From CAKZNE01 sp040222435 (lineage in GTDB: Bacteria; Bacteroidota; Bacteroidia; Flavobacteriales; Schleiferiaceae): DNA of 64,000 bases. The stretch lies in the NCBI GenBank assembly GCA_965212245.1, contig OZ243107.1, forward strand, positions 1,860,001 through 1,924,000. The letters run 5' to 3'. The position numbers were made by a program, and so were the translations under genes. Of this stretch, positions 32,901-41,299 are shown piece by piece. The notes under the pieces are model-generated. The model was given only the letters and a program-made list of their open reading frames with translations. It did not search any database and had not been told where the DNA came from. Position 1 is the stretch's first letter; each line of letters starts with the position of its first letter.

Positions 32901-34922
32901 CAGGCTGGCATTAATGCGGTTGAATTGGGCGTAAATAGCCGAAATACTGTCTATGATGCGCGTGGTTTGCGTGGCATCCTCGATCTTCAGGTTGCTTACA
33001 ATCTCGATGAGCATCTCCAGGTCTTTGGACACTTTGGCGATGTCTTCGCCCAGACGGGTGGCGTCCACCACCTTTTGCACTTTTTCCACTTCCTTGCTGA
33101 GCTGATCCACCTTTTCGCGGTAGGGTGCCAGGGCTTCCTTCTTCAGCAGGAATTTAACGGTATTCTGCGATACGGTATCGGTGATCTTCGCCAGTTTTTG
33201 CTCGTAGTCGGACACCACTTCGGGATCCATATAACGCAGTTCCTTCAGCGAAACCACTTCCCCTTTGGAAGTGCGAAGCAGCGCCAGGCGCTCCACGAAT
33301 TCGTAAATGGTTTTGGCATCACCCCGCTTAGCACGACTGACGATCTCATCGGCTTTTTGGGTGACCTCACCCGCCCGTTCCCGGGTGTTCTTTTTAATGC
33401 GGATCACCTTTTCGTATTCCTCAATGGCCTGAGAGGCGGAGGCTTTGATCTGGCGCAGGGGTTCAGCCAGGGAAAAAGCGTCTTCATTGTTCAGCCAGTG
33501 GTAGCTGTCCAGTATGCCGGTGGTGGCTTTTACAAGGTCTATGTAGAGATTGCTGTAGCTGTCTTCCTTGCGGAGGAGTTTCAGTACCTCCCCGCCTTCG
33601 GCCATAGCCTGTACAATTTCTTTATTCCCCAGCTTAAAGAGGTAGGACTTATTTTCTACCTCCACGGTTTGGTTGGGGGAGTAGAAGGGGGTTTGCCAGA
33701 TCTGGATGAGGTGGTGTTTCTTCTGTTCTTCTTCCGACTTGAAGAAGATCATCTCTCCGTTATCAAAGAACGAATAGCCGTGGCAAATGATGGGCGTGTC
33801 CACCTCCTGGGTGATGAGGTTGTAAGGCATGAGGGCGTACAGGCCGCTCTCCTTTTCGTAGAACACATAGAGAAAATCCTCTCCGTTGGGGGAGATGATG
33901 CGCTTTTCAAAGAGCATGTTCTCCAGCTGGTTGTCAAACAGCTTTACTTCCCCGGTTTGGATGTAATAGCCCTTGGCAAAGATGATCCCCTGGTCGTCCG
34001 GCAGCAGTACACAGGAGTCTTCCAGGGCATCCACGCGCACGGCTTCCTGTATCTTTTCGTTGAATACAATAAAGCGGTAGTCTTCTTCCTGGTAGGGGCG
34101 TATCTTCAACACAATGAGGTTGCCGATGATAGCGTAATGGATCTCGGCATCATCCAAAGTCTGGTCGGGGTCGTCCACCGGCTCTTCGTAAATACCCCGG
34201 CCGGTGTCCGTATTGTCTTCCACCTTAATGGTGAGATCGCCCCCGATGGTTTCCACAAAAAGGCGGTCTTCAATGGAAATGTGGGGGTGGGCCCCCTTGC
34301 GGTGCATGTCGCGCACCACGCGCTTCCAGCGGAATTCATGCTGGTTGGGGAATACAAATTCATGGTCGCTGCGGTTGTCTACGTACACCAGCGTGCCGTC
34401 CGGTTTCAGCGTCCATTTGAAGGTTTTAATATCGTCTGACGTTTTCCCCACCTGGAACACCATAAAGATGTGCGGCCCTATTTGGGCGAACTTGGCAAAG
34501 CGGGTGTCGCGGTAGTACTTGTAGAGGTTGGCAAAGTCCTGGAGGAAGCTGTCGTTTTGCAGGGTGTCGTTCTCCTCGCGGTGGAACACCTGTTTTTCAC
34601 TGTCGTAGCGGTAGAGGCTAAACACATCGGATACGTGGGTTTCGGTTTTGAGGCCCATGTGCACGTTATAGCCGAAGATAAAATGGTTGTTGCCCAGGGG
34701 TACGATGTCGCGGGCGTAGCAGTTGTGCTCGGTGGTTACGCGTTCGGTGGTGAGGAGTTTGGTCTCTATGGAGCCGAATACGTCCTTGCGGGCTTGGTTG
34801 AGCTGCTGGATGCGTTGGCGCAGCTCACTGCCGTGTTTTTCGAGGCGGTCGCGGATGATCTCGTAGGAGCCGCTTTCGAGTTGGGTTTTATCGGGGGTGC
34901 TATCTTTTTCGTTCGCTGCCAT
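29952..34922 (-). CDS. Giant AAA+ ATPase ('DNA repair ATPase' family), 1656 aa
   Basis: Residues 1-480 are beta-rich and propeller-like, 480-850 long coiled coils (SASQAIEEYEKVIRIKKNTR, VDQLSKEVEKVQKVV), 850-1270 helical, and 1275-1560 an AAA+ module with Walker A PPGYGKT near 1287 and Walker B MIYLDDIQHCN. The name used in databases is not backed by repair evidence. The family is regularly encoded with PspA, flotillin and YqiJ genes, so an ATPase that remodels membrane-bound PspA/flotillin assemblies is the better guess. It is the second-to-last gene of the operon. The tail EVKEREKEKE is very charged. Confidence 0.85.
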   Translation of the reverse strand: MAANEKDSTPDKTQLESGSYEIIRDRLEKHGSELRQRIQQLNQARKDVFGSIETKLLTTERVTTEHNCYARDIVPLGNNHFIFGYNVHMGLKTETHVSDVFSLYRYDSEKQVFHREENDTLQNDSFLQDFANLYKYYRDTRFAKFAQIGPHIFMVFQVGKTSDDIKTFKWTLKPDGTLVYVDNRSDHEFVFPNQHEFRWKRVVRDMHRKGAHPHISIEDRLFVETIGGDLTIKVEDNTDTGRGIYEEPVDDPDQTLDDAEIHYAIIGNLIVLKIRPYQEEDYRFIVFNEKIQEAVRVDALEDSCVLLPDDQGIIFAKGYYIQTGEVKLFDNQLENMLFEKRIISPNGEDFLYVFYEKESGLYALMPYNLITQEVDTPIICHGYSFFDNGEMIFFKSEEEQKKHHLIQIWQTPFYSPNQTVEVENKSYLFKLGNKEIVQAMAEGGEVLKLLRKEDSYSNLYIDLVKATTGILDSYHWLNNEDAFSLAEPLRQIKASASQAIEEYEKVIRIKKNTRERAGEVTQKADEIVSRAKRGDAKTIYEFVERLALLRTSKGEVVSLKELRYMDPEVVSDYEQKLAKITDTVSQNTVKFLLKKEALAPYREKVDQLSKEVEKVQKVVDATRLGEDIAKVSKDLEMLIEIVSNLKIEDATQTTRIIDSISAIYAQFNRINASLKKKRRELIGKEGEAEFNAQLKLISQGLTNYLDISDTPEKCEDYRNKLMVQLEELEGRFAEFEQFITRINERREDVYNAFETKKIQLTEARNKRSLALQQSGERIINGIRKRLGSFGSLEEINAYYASDLMVDKVRDISRQLLEMDDSVKADDLQSQLKSAYEEATRQLKDKKDLFVEGEDVIRLGKHSFNVNTQEIDLSLVNRKGEMYFHINGTNFFEKVQSEAFNATKDVWEQSLVSENEKVYRAEYLAWQLFREAEKAPNPQDSEVETLESLHQMSHKALQGYVQRRMGIRYDEGYVKGVHDKDAAALLRELLSFYHTIGLLRYSATSRVLAYLFWNHLVSEEERQEWERHFEGIRSILSVFPDGRHFGDTLNELTASINASAPAMDWVNEHTSREAAEFLFHHLAEEADFVFSLEAWHLSDSFQTHLKKQSSLRAFEQSLKSLEGDTLESFKLVRNWLRSFTRQLNETFSPEVQLAATIILMDKRTSPKTEHKISLQAEVSGLHGDHPRISEGKLNLHYNHFMQRLKDYEQEDATRFRSYTELKKELLHEAKAEMRLNEFKPRVMSSFVRNQLINDVYLPLIGDNLAKQMGAAGSNKRTDLMGLLLLISPPGYGKTTLMEYIASRLGLVFMKINGPAIGHSVTNLDPAAATNSAAREELEKLNLAFEMGDNVMIYLDDIQHCNPELLQKFISLCDAQRKVEGVYKGISKTYDLRGKKVAVVMAGNPYTESGDKFRIPDMLANRADIYNLGDIIGGKARAFELSYLENSLTSNPVMNGLHGKSQQDLYTLIRMAETGERDGADFESGHSPEEISDYLNLLDKMLLVRNIILKVNRQYILSAGQAEEYRTEPAFKLQGSYRDMNKITEKLNPLFNEQELQTLLLSHYENESQTLTSGAEFNFLKFKELFGVLNAEEQQRKAEILSSFQRQQKLSGLGGNQLGHVLEQMEAIARGIQNIGEAIWGVPVENVKEVKEREKEKE

Positions 34923-35186
34923 TTACAGATTAAATGAGGGGGTGTAGGTTTTTAATACGGACCAGGGGCTGATGGTGTGGGTTTGCCTGGAGCCTGACAT
35001 GGAAGGCCAGAAGTGGCTTTCTTTTTCGGTACTATCGGTTTTGGTTAGTTCCTCACTCCGGTGAATCACGATGAACTGCCCGCTTTCCGGCTCTGGTTGC
35101 TCCGCAGGCTGGTACAGTTTACATGCTTTCCAGATAGAAAGGGCTGTGAGGGTAGTTATGAGGAGTAAGGTGTGAAGGGGTTTCAT
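34923..35186 (-). CDS. Small single-pass membrane protein, 87 aa
   Basis: The preferred start is the ATG at 35186 (MKPLHTLLLITTLTALSIWKAC), which puts a signal-anchor at the N-terminus; the 20-residue extension to 35246 is low complexity. After the helix comes a Glu/Pro-rich then Ser/Thr-rich tail. It ends immediately before the ATPase start and is likely translated with it. No family recognised. Confidence 0.5.
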   Translation of the reverse strand: MKPLHTLLLITTLTALSIWKACKLYQPAEQPEPESGQFIVIHRSEELTKTDSTEKESHFWPSMSGSRQTHTISPWSVLKTYTPSFNL

Positions 35187-35566
35187 TTCTTTTCTTCTAA
35201 TTCCGGGCCCTGAGCTTGCCGAAGGGCCTTTCTCTTTTTCATTCATGTTCTTTTTGACTTAACTCAAAAAGAACCAAAAGCTCAAGACTTACTTTTTTCC
35301 TGAAGGTCGGTTAAGATCCGGGGCCAGGCCCCGGATCGGATAACTGTTGTTTATTTATGGCATTATCCAAAATGGATAGTGAATGTTTTTCAGCTTAAAA
35401 CAAAGGGTTTAAATTCTCAAATCCCACCTCTAATGAAAAACCGGGGAGAGCATCCCTTGCCGTGGCGCCCATCGGTTGCCCACTCTCCAAAAGGGTGAGT
35501 GGGACTGAGGTTAAGGCTGGGTGGGAGGCTTAGGACGCACTCTTCCGGCTTCACTAGCAAGATTTG
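35187..35566. other. Intergenic region inside the PspA/flotillin operon
   Basis: No gene visible. It holds the palindrome at 35315-35337 and marks a break in the otherwise tight operon, so the ATPase part may have an internal promoter. Confidence 0.35.
35315..35337. repeat. Perfect GC-rich palindrome
   Basis: GATCCGGGGCC (35315-35325), A, GGCCCCGGATC (35327-35337): an 11-bp perfect stem with a single-base centre and no T-tail. It looks like a mobile palindromic repeat rather than a terminator. Confidence 0.6.
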
Positions 35567-37741
35567 TTATTCAATCAGACCTAAGTCTTCCGCAGAGCGG
35601 TCACCGAAACCGGAGCCACGGGCCAGGTCCAGCAACTGTTGCAGCATGCCTTTCTTATCCGGGTCATTGGTCTGGTTCATGATCTTCACGATCAGGGCGG
35701 TTACCGAGAGGTTTTTGATGTCCTCGCTATCCACATCGACATCCTTGATGAAACCGCGGATCTGCTGTACCAGCGATTGGTTAGGGTCATCCAGCAGTTG
35801 GGTCCGTACTTTGGAGAAGATCTGGCTGTTGTTCACCGTGCGGTCAAAGGCTTTACCGTTGCTGATGGCGCCTACGATCTTGTCGAAGAAGACGTTCTCA
35901 CCACCTACAATATCGATCTTGGCGGACTTGAGGGCGGTGCCCAACACATCGGCCTGGGCATCGGCTATGGCCTTCTGGATGTTGATCTGCGCGAGCTCGA
36001 TCTCCTTGTCTTTACTCAGGCGCAGCTTGAACTCTTCGTGCTCCTTACCGGCATCGTTGTAGTTCTTCATGGCGGCTGCCTTCTTGTCGATACCCTCGGC
36101 TTCGGCATTGGCTTTTTCGTAATTCACCTTGGCTTCGGCCAAACCTTTCTCCAGTTCGGCATCGGCTTTTTTGCGGATCACTTCCGCTTCGGCCAGACCT
36201 TTGGCTTTATCCACTTCGGCAGCGGCATTGCCAATGCGTAGATCGGCTTCGGCCTGGGCCAGTGATTTGGCTTCTATACCGCGGGCTTCGGCTATGGCCT
36301 GGTCTTCCACTACGGAGGCTTCGGCTTCCCCTTGTTTCTCGCGGGCTTCGGCTTTGGCTTCCATCACTTTGGCTTCCGCCAGTCCGGAAGAAGCAAAGCG
36401 GGCGGCTTCGGCTTCGGCCAGTACTTTTACGGCTTCGGCCTTTTGAATAGAGGATTTCTGCTCCGCATCGGCATCAATGATTTTTTGCTTAGCGAGGAAT
36501 TCAGCAGCTTGTTGCGCGGCTTCGGCTTTCTTGATCTCCTGCACCAGGGCAGATTCAGCATCTTCCTCAGCTTTGGTGACGGCTACTTTCTTCAAACGAT
36601 CGGCTTCGGCAAAGGCGCGGGTGTCTTTGATACGCTCTTCTTCATCTACCACGGTTTTCTCAATGGCCACGCGCTCACGGATCACCTCTTGTATGTTTTT
36701 CTTCTCTGCTTCTACCGCTTTTTCTTTCTCGATTTGGGTAAGGGTCACGATGCGCTCGCGCTCAGTGGCTTCCAGGGCACGGTCTTTCTCCACGCGTTCG
36801 TTTTCCACGGCTTCGGTACGCTCCTTGTTCTTGGCGGCCACGATCACCTGGCGCAGCTTGTTCTCTTCGGCCACCTGCACTTCCTCATCGGTGGCAATAC
36901 GGGCCTTTTCAGATTTCAGGCGTTCTTCTTCGGCTACCTTGCGAATCTCAGCTTCTTCGCGCGATTTAATATTGGCTACTTCGCGTTTCTGCTTTTCTTC
37001 GGTTTCGGCCAGTTGTTTTTCCAGTACCAGGATGGCCTCGCGGGCTTCCACATCCTGTTGCTTGATGGTCTTTTCCTTATCGCGCTGGATGAAGTTGGCT
37101 TTTACCGCTTCGCGGGCGGTGATCTCGGTGATCTTCTTGATACCCTCGGCATCCAGGATGTTGCTGGGGTCGAGAGAATTGAGTGGGGTTTGCTCCAGGA
37201 AGTCGATGGCGGCATCATCCAGTACGTAACCGTTGAGGTCGGTACCGATGATCTCGATGATCTCCTTGCGGAATTCATCGCGCTGGTTGTAGAGATCTAC
37301 AAAGTCAAACTTCTTACCCACCGTTTTCAGGGCTTCTGAAAACTTGGCATCAAAGAGCAGGCGCAGGGCTTCTTTGGAGGAAGCGCGGGCGCAACCCACG
37401 GACTGGGCTACTTTTTTCACGTCTTCCACCATCTCGTTTACACGAACAAAGAAGGCTACTTTAATATCGGCCCGTAAGTTGTCCTTACACACTAGGCCGT
37501 CCTTGCCGTCACGTTCTATGGTTATGGTGCTCAGGGAGATATCCATGATCTCCAGTTTGTGCAGCACGGGTATCACCACCATGCCGTTAAAAGATACCTT
37601 GATGCCACCCACACCGGTGCGCACCAAAGCCTGGCCTTGCGAGGCCTTGTGGTAAAAGCGGGAGAACATCGCTATGATCCCGAAAATAAGGACCACAGCT
37701 ATGACTACCGATAACATCATCGTATTCTCAAAAATCTCCAT
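35567..37741 (-). CDS. Flotillin-like SPFH/band 7 protein (YqiK-like), 724 aa
   Basis: A hydrophobic N-terminal segment (residues 8-25) anchors the protein. A band 7/SPFH domain follows to about residue 200 (GGIKVSFNGMVVIPVLHKLE, VKKVAQSVGC). Residues 200-560 are a long Ala/Glu/Lys-rich coiled coil (AEAKVMEAKAEAREKQGEAE), typical of flotillins. The last 150 residues carry the operon-specific tail. It probably makes membrane scaffold or microdomain assemblies. YqiJ-like gene lies 23 bp upstream. Confidence 0.9.
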   Translation of the reverse strand: MEIFENTMMLSVVIAVVLIFGIIAMFSRFYHKASQGQALVRTGVGGIKVSFNGMVVIPVLHKLEIMDISLSTITIERDGKDGLVCKDNLRADIKVAFFVRVNEMVEDVKKVAQSVGCARASSKEALRLLFDAKFSEALKTVGKKFDFVDLYNQRDEFRKEIIEIIGTDLNGYVLDDAAIDFLEQTPLNSLDPSNILDAEGIKKITEITAREAVKANFIQRDKEKTIKQQDVEAREAILVLEKQLAETEEKQKREVANIKSREEAEIRKVAEEERLKSEKARIATDEEVQVAEENKLRQVIVAAKNKERTEAVENERVEKDRALEATERERIVTLTQIEKEKAVEAEKKNIQEVIRERVAIEKTVVDEEERIKDTRAFAEADRLKKVAVTKAEEDAESALVQEIKKAEAAQQAAEFLAKQKIIDADAEQKSSIQKAEAVKVLAEAEAARFASSGLAEAKVMEAKAEAREKQGEAEASVVEDQAIAEARGIEAKSLAQAEADLRIGNAAAEVDKAKGLAEAEVIRKKADAELEKGLAEAKVNYEKANAEAEGIDKKAAAMKNYNDAGKEHEEFKLRLSKDKEIELAQINIQKAIADAQADVLGTALKSAKIDIVGGENVFFDKIVGAISNGKAFDRTVNNSQIFSKVRTQLLDDPNQSLVQQIRGFIKDVDVDSEDIKNLSVTALIVKIMNQTNDPDKKGMLQQLLDLARGSGFGDRSAEDLGLIE

Positions 37742-37764
37742 TGTAATTAAGGTTAGTGTTCGTA

Positions 37765-38421
37765 TTAATCCATTGTATCATAGGGTTCCACCAGGTAGAT
37801 GCCCTGGTTGCCCATACGTTGTACAAAGAGCACGGATTGTCCCTTTTGTACGTCTATTCCCTCGCGGGTAATGATGTAGAACCGCAGGTGTGTTCCACTG
37901 TAGTTTACTTCAGCCTGTCCTTTGCTGCTGTGATTGGCGGAGAGGGTTACAATGCCCACTTGGCCAACGATGTCTTTTTCTTTAGAGTCTTCATCTATCT
38001 TCTGAAAGAACTTTACAAAAGGCCAGGTGAGGAACTTGGCGATGAAGAGGCTTGCCAAGAGTGCCGGTAAAAGCACTATGAGCCCGAGGAAAAAGTTGTG
38101 AATGCCGAGGAGGGCGTTCACGTTGATGCAAATGATCCAGAGAGGGAAGGCTACAAAACTGAGCCATATCATCAGGGGGATCTTGCCGAGGTTGAAAAAG
38201 GTGAGGGCGTTGTTGAGCCAGGAAACATCAGCGCTGCTGCCGTCTCCACCTCCTGCATCGGCATCCAGGTCGGCATCACCGTCTGCATCCAGGTCAATAT
38301 CCAGGAAGTCGGTGCCCACCAGGCCAAAGATCACGATGATCCAGTAGAGGAGGGTGAAGAGGAGCAATGCCGTGGGTACGACATTGGCTCCGCTAAAGAT
38401 CAGGTCAATGAACTCTTTCAT
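37765..38421 (-). CDS. YqiJ-like membrane protein with OB-fold (NfeD-type) domain
   Basis: The 218-aa protein has a hydrophobic helix at 15-37, an acidic Asp-rich stretch (DIDLDADGDADLDADAGG), three more hydrophobic helices (85-150), and a C-terminal OB-like domain from about 160 (VGQVGIVTLSANHSSKGQAEV). In E. coli yqiJ precedes the flotillin gene yqiK, the same order as here. The start overlaps the PspA stop by 4 bp. Confidence 0.83.
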   Translation of the reverse strand: MKEFIDLIFSGANVVPTALLLFTLLYWIIVIFGLVGTDFLDIDLDADGDADLDADAGGGDGSSADVSWLNNALTFFNLGKIPLMIWLSFVAFPLWIICINVNALLGIHNFFLGLIVLLPALLASLFIAKFLTWPFVKFFQKIDEDSKEKDIVGQVGIVTLSANHSSKGQAEVNYSGTHLRFYIITREGIDVQKGQSVLFVQRMGNQGIYLVEPYDTMD

Positions 38422-39149
38422 TTTCCGGGGTCGGTACTATCGTCACCGGATAAGCCCATTTTCTTTTTCAGGGCAGCTAGTTCATCGTTGGCTTTAGATT
38501 GTTGTGCACCTTCTAAAGCTTTATCAATCTCATCGTCCAGGCTTTTACTCTCGTTGGCAATTTCACCGTAGCTCTCAGCCAGGGCTTCTTCCTGGGCCAC
38601 TTTTTCCTTCATGCGCTCCAGCATGGAAACGGTGCTTGAACCATCAATCTGCGCCATTTGCTTGTTGATGTTCTTGGTAGCGGTTCCCACTTTTACGCGG
38701 GCCTTCAGCGTACGCAATTCGTTTTCGTACTGGCTGATCTGGCTTTTCAGGCGCTTGATGTTGGATTCCATAGTGGCAATGTTTCCGTCAAATTTCTGCT
38801 TATCGGCCATGCTTTGGGCGTGGCTCTTCTGGTTGTCCTCTTTTTTAGTGAGGGCCTCAGTAGCCAGGCGGTCCGCTTCAGCAGCGTCCATTTCACCTTT
38901 TTGGGCCTGTTGTAACAGGAGCATGGCTTTTTGCTCATAATCCTGCGCCTTGTTGGAATAGGTTTGCATATCGTTACGGGCACGAATGCTCAGGGCCTTG
39001 ATCTCCGCCAAGGCGTGTAAGGCTTTGTCGAGGTCGGATTTAAGTTCACGGATACCCTGTTCCGTCATTTTTATAGGGTCTTCCAGTTTGTCGAGAGCTG
39101 AGTGTGATTCAGCTTTACCGATGGTAAACAGTCTCTTGAAAATATTCAT
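38418..39149 (-). CDS. pspA: PspA/IM30-family protein
   Basis: The 243-aa protein is almost entirely coiled coil, starting MNIFKRLFTIGKAES and with the amphipathic lead helix and DKLEDPIKMTEQGIREL segment typical of PspA/Vipp1 (ESCRT-III-like). It binds and stabilises stressed inner membrane in other bacteria. No pspF or pspBC genes are nearby; instead it is coupled to YqiJ, flotillin and the giant ATPase, a known alternative PspA arrangement. Confidence 0.9.
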   Translation of the reverse strand: MNIFKRLFTIGKAESHSALDKLEDPIKMTEQGIRELKSDLDKALHALAEIKALSIRARNDMQTYSNKAQDYEQKAMLLLQQAQKGEMDAAEADRLATEALTKKEDNQKSHAQSMADKQKFDGNIATMESNIKRLKSQISQYENELRTLKARVKVGTATKNINKQMAQIDGSSTVSMLERMKEKVAQEEALAESYGEIANESKSLDDEIDKALEGAQQSKANDELAALKKKMGLSGDDSTDPGK

Positions 39150-39202
39150 AGTTCTACAATTAAAAAGGGTTTATACAAGGGCAAGTTGCCTTACCGTATG
39201 AT

Positions 39203-39598
39203 CTAATGTTTTGAAAAAGCAATGAGCTCGTCTGAGTATTCACTAAGCAACAGGCTCAGGGAGTTCAGGGTGCCCTCCAGTTCGTTGAGGTCCAGGTTTT
39301 CCAGTTGTAAAGTGTCGCGGAAGATCACTCTTTTTCCACCTTCATCCAGGGCAAAGGCACCGTGTACAATATCGCGGTTCTTAATGAGCAGGTTCCTGAA
39401 AATGTCTGCCGAAGCATTTTTCATTTCAAAGAGGTACTGCTCCAGGATGAGGATAGGGTCCGCACAGGCAATAACCAGGTTGCGGATGCCGGTATCATCA
39501 CTTTCCACTACCAATACTGATTCTTCAGCGTTTTCATGGGTAATGGTGTATTCAAGGTCAACGAGGTAGGACTTCACTTTTTCGAAGTAATCTGTCAT
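39203..39598 (-). CDS. YbjN/CesT-like chaperone-fold protein (DUF2170/YjfI-like), 131 aa
   Basis: An alpha-beta pattern (YFEKVKSYLVDLEYTITHEN, VHGAFALDEGGKRVIFRDTL, LNELEGTLNSLSLLLSEYSD) resembles the YbjN/type III chaperone fold and the YjfI (DUF2170) proteins that accompany PspA-like YjfJ in enterobacteria. This family call is by fold pattern and position. It is the first gene of the operon, 53 bp before PspA, and divergent from the XRE/S24 gene. Confidence 0.55.
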   Translation of the reverse strand: MTDYFEKVKSYLVDLEYTITHENAEESVLVVESDDTGIRNLVIACADPILILEQYLFEMKNASADIFRNLLIKNRDIVHGAFALDEGGKRVIFRDTLQLENLDLNELEGTLNSLSLLLSEYSDELIAFSKH

Positions 39599-39746
39599 AT
39601 AAAAGGGTTTAGGTTATGAAATTTTAAGTTTAGTGCGCTCACAGCTAATTGGTTAAGGTCTGTGAAAAGCGAGATCAATATATGACATTCTACTTTTATG
39701 GCGGGGGTAAACTGAGGAAGGTGAAAAAAGTATTCATGATATTTTT

Positions 39747-39810
39747 ATTAGCTTTACGGGGCTAATGTACTAATATTTTTAGATTTGCCAAAATAATTAG
39801 CAAAAATATT
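39747..39810. promoter_or_regulatory. Candidate operator in the divergent PspA/XRE promoter region
   Basis: ATTAGC (39747-39752) and GCTAAT (39761-39766) form an inverted pair, with a third ATTAGC at 39796-39801. Around them AATATTTTT (39772-39780) and AAAAATATT (39802-39810) form a 9-bp inverted repeat. TAGATTTG (39780-39787), a -7 element, overlaps this. Binding of the XRE/S24 protein here is an inference. Confidence 0.45.
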
Positions 39811-39817
39811 TGAAGCT

Positions 39818-40579
39818 ATGTCAGTGATCGGGAGTAATATTAAGAAGATAAGAGGAGTGAAAAACCTTAGTCAGAGCGACTTTGCGGACTTGTTTGACAT
39901 GAAGCGGGCTAGTATTGGCTCGTATGAAGAGGGGAGGGCAGAGCCTAAAATAGCTACTGTTCTACAAATTGCTAATCATTTTGGCATTAGTGTAGATGAC
40001 CTGCTTACTAAAGAGCTTTCCGTGAACGATCTTTCCCGTTTCGACATCTTTAAGGAGGAGTTGGCGGGGGAAGTGAAGCACAATTTGTCGCCTTCCAAAG
40101 TACCGGTGGATATTATACCGGTGCCTTATGTGTCACAGGCCGAGCAGCAGGCTTACCTGGCCGGAGAAATTAAATCGTCCGTTTTGCCGGTGATCCAGCT
40201 CCCCCTCTTAAAGGGTATGAATTACCGGGCTTTTGAGCTGAACGATGATGCGATGGTGTATCATGGTTCCGGAGCCGGTAAACAAGATGTGGTTGTGGGC
40301 TGCCGCCCGGATAAGTTTGACCTGAACGAGGTAGAGGCAGGAAAGCTCTACATCTTTGAAACGAAGAAACAATTGTACTACCGCAGGCTGAACGCTAAAA
40401 ATCTGAGCAATTTGGTATTGGAGCCCCTGCATCCCGATCATTACCAGGCTACGGTAGCTTCTAAAGAGATCCAGAGAGTGTGGCAGGTATGCCTGGTAGT
40501 AACTAAAAATATTGGCAACCCGGATTTGTTGTTGCAGCGGGTTAAGGAACTGGAGGAGAAGGTGAGGGGGGTGAGGTAG
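39818..40579 (+). CDS. XRE/S24-like regulator with degenerate protease site
   Basis: Residues 1-65 are a Cro/CI HTH (KNLSQSDFADLFDMKRASIGSYEEGRAEP...). Residues 100-235 have the S24/LexA C-terminal fold. Where LexA has the catalytic GDSM, this protein reads NDDAM (Ala145), and the lysine of the dyad falls in QLYYRRL with no Lys. It is therefore unlikely to self-cleave and may be a ligand-sensing or constitutive repressor. It is divergent from the PspA operon and its likely controller. Confidence 0.75.
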   Translation: MSVIGSNIKKIRGVKNLSQSDFADLFDMKRASIGSYEEGRAEPKIATVLQIANHFGISVDDLLTKELSVNDLSRFDIFKEELAGEVKHNLSPSKVPVDIIPVPYVSQAEQQAYLAGEIKSSVLPVIQLPLLKGMNYRAFELNDDAMVYHGSGAGKQDVVVGCRPDKFDLNEVEAGKLYIFETKKQLYYRRLNAKNLSNLVLEPLHPDHYQATVASKEIQRVWQVCLVVTKNIGNPDLLLQRVKELEEKVRGVR

Positions 40580-40696
40580 GGATAGCAAAATGATACGATG
40601 CTTAGCGCGTTTAAGATTTTGAACAGGTATTAAAGCTAATGCAAATAGAGCAGAATGGTTCCACGTTCTAATGGAATTATAAAACTTTTGGATTCT

Positions 40697-41299
40697 TTAT
40701 AAAATTTGATTTTGTTCACTTTTTGATCTTTTTACAAGACCTTCAATTAACTTATTATAATCTCCTATGGTTCCATATACTCGATCCTTTGGAAAAAAAT
40801 CAGGCAATTGGCTATCGTCTAATAATATTGGTATAATCTTAGGTTGATCTGATTCAAGTTCAATTTTACGCATTAGTTCTAATTCCTTCATAAACCATTC
40901 TGAATTTTCAGATTCTTTCGAAATGAGTACTATGAAAAAATTACTATTTTCAAGACCCTCTTCAATTTTATTCAAAATGTTATCACCCAAATGAATCATT
41001 TCATCTGGCAGCCAGGACTCAATTCCATGTAACTTTAAGTCCATGGCGATTCTTTTTGCTATTTTTTTGTTCGTTTGACTATAAGATATGAAGACTTGAA
41101 CTTTATTTACTCCTTCTATTATTTCTTGTAGCTTTTGGGGATTGTTCAGAGGAAGGTCAACCATTTTTCCGCGAAATTTCACTGAAATAATTTCTTTTTT
41201 TCGGTTAAAGAAAACTCTGGATAACTCCGTAATCGCAGAAGTTAAAGTGATGGAGGCTATAATGCCAGCACCTATTTCTATCCAAGTGCTAAAATTCAT
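40697..41299 (-). CDS. Membrane-anchored TIR-domain protein
   Basis: The 200-aa protein has an N-terminal helix (8-26), a short beta-rich linker (SVKFRGKMVDLPLNNP) and a TIR domain from about 67: QVFISYSQTNKK, GIESWLPDEMIHLGDNI, SNFFIVLISKES and SEWFMKEL with Glu139 at the catalytic position. Its start codon overlaps the stop of the membrane protein upstream (TAATG), so both are translated together. Membrane-tethered TIR with a multi-helix partner resembles anti-phage or bacterial cell-death modules; the family is solid, the role is inferred. Confidence 0.78.
   Translation of the reverse strand: MNFSTWIEIGAGIIASITLTSAITELSRVFFNRKKEIISVKFRGKMVDLPLNNPQKLQEIIEGVNKVQVFISYSQTNKKIAKRIAMDLKLHGIESWLPDEMIHLGDNILNKIEEGLENSNFFIVLISKESENSEWFMKELELMRKIELESDQPKIIPILLDDSQLPDFFPKDRVYGTIGDYNKLIEGLVKRSKSEQNQIL

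Noticed and set aside
32604..34439. 611-codon plus-strand open frame inside the giant ATPase
   Set aside because: It is antisense to a clear AAA+ protein whose codon use creates long open frames; the translation has no recognisable domain.
36332..37339. 335-codon plus-strand open frame inside the flotillin gene
   Set aside because: It arises from the GCN/GAR-rich coiled coil read on the other strand and is rich in Phe/Gly runs.
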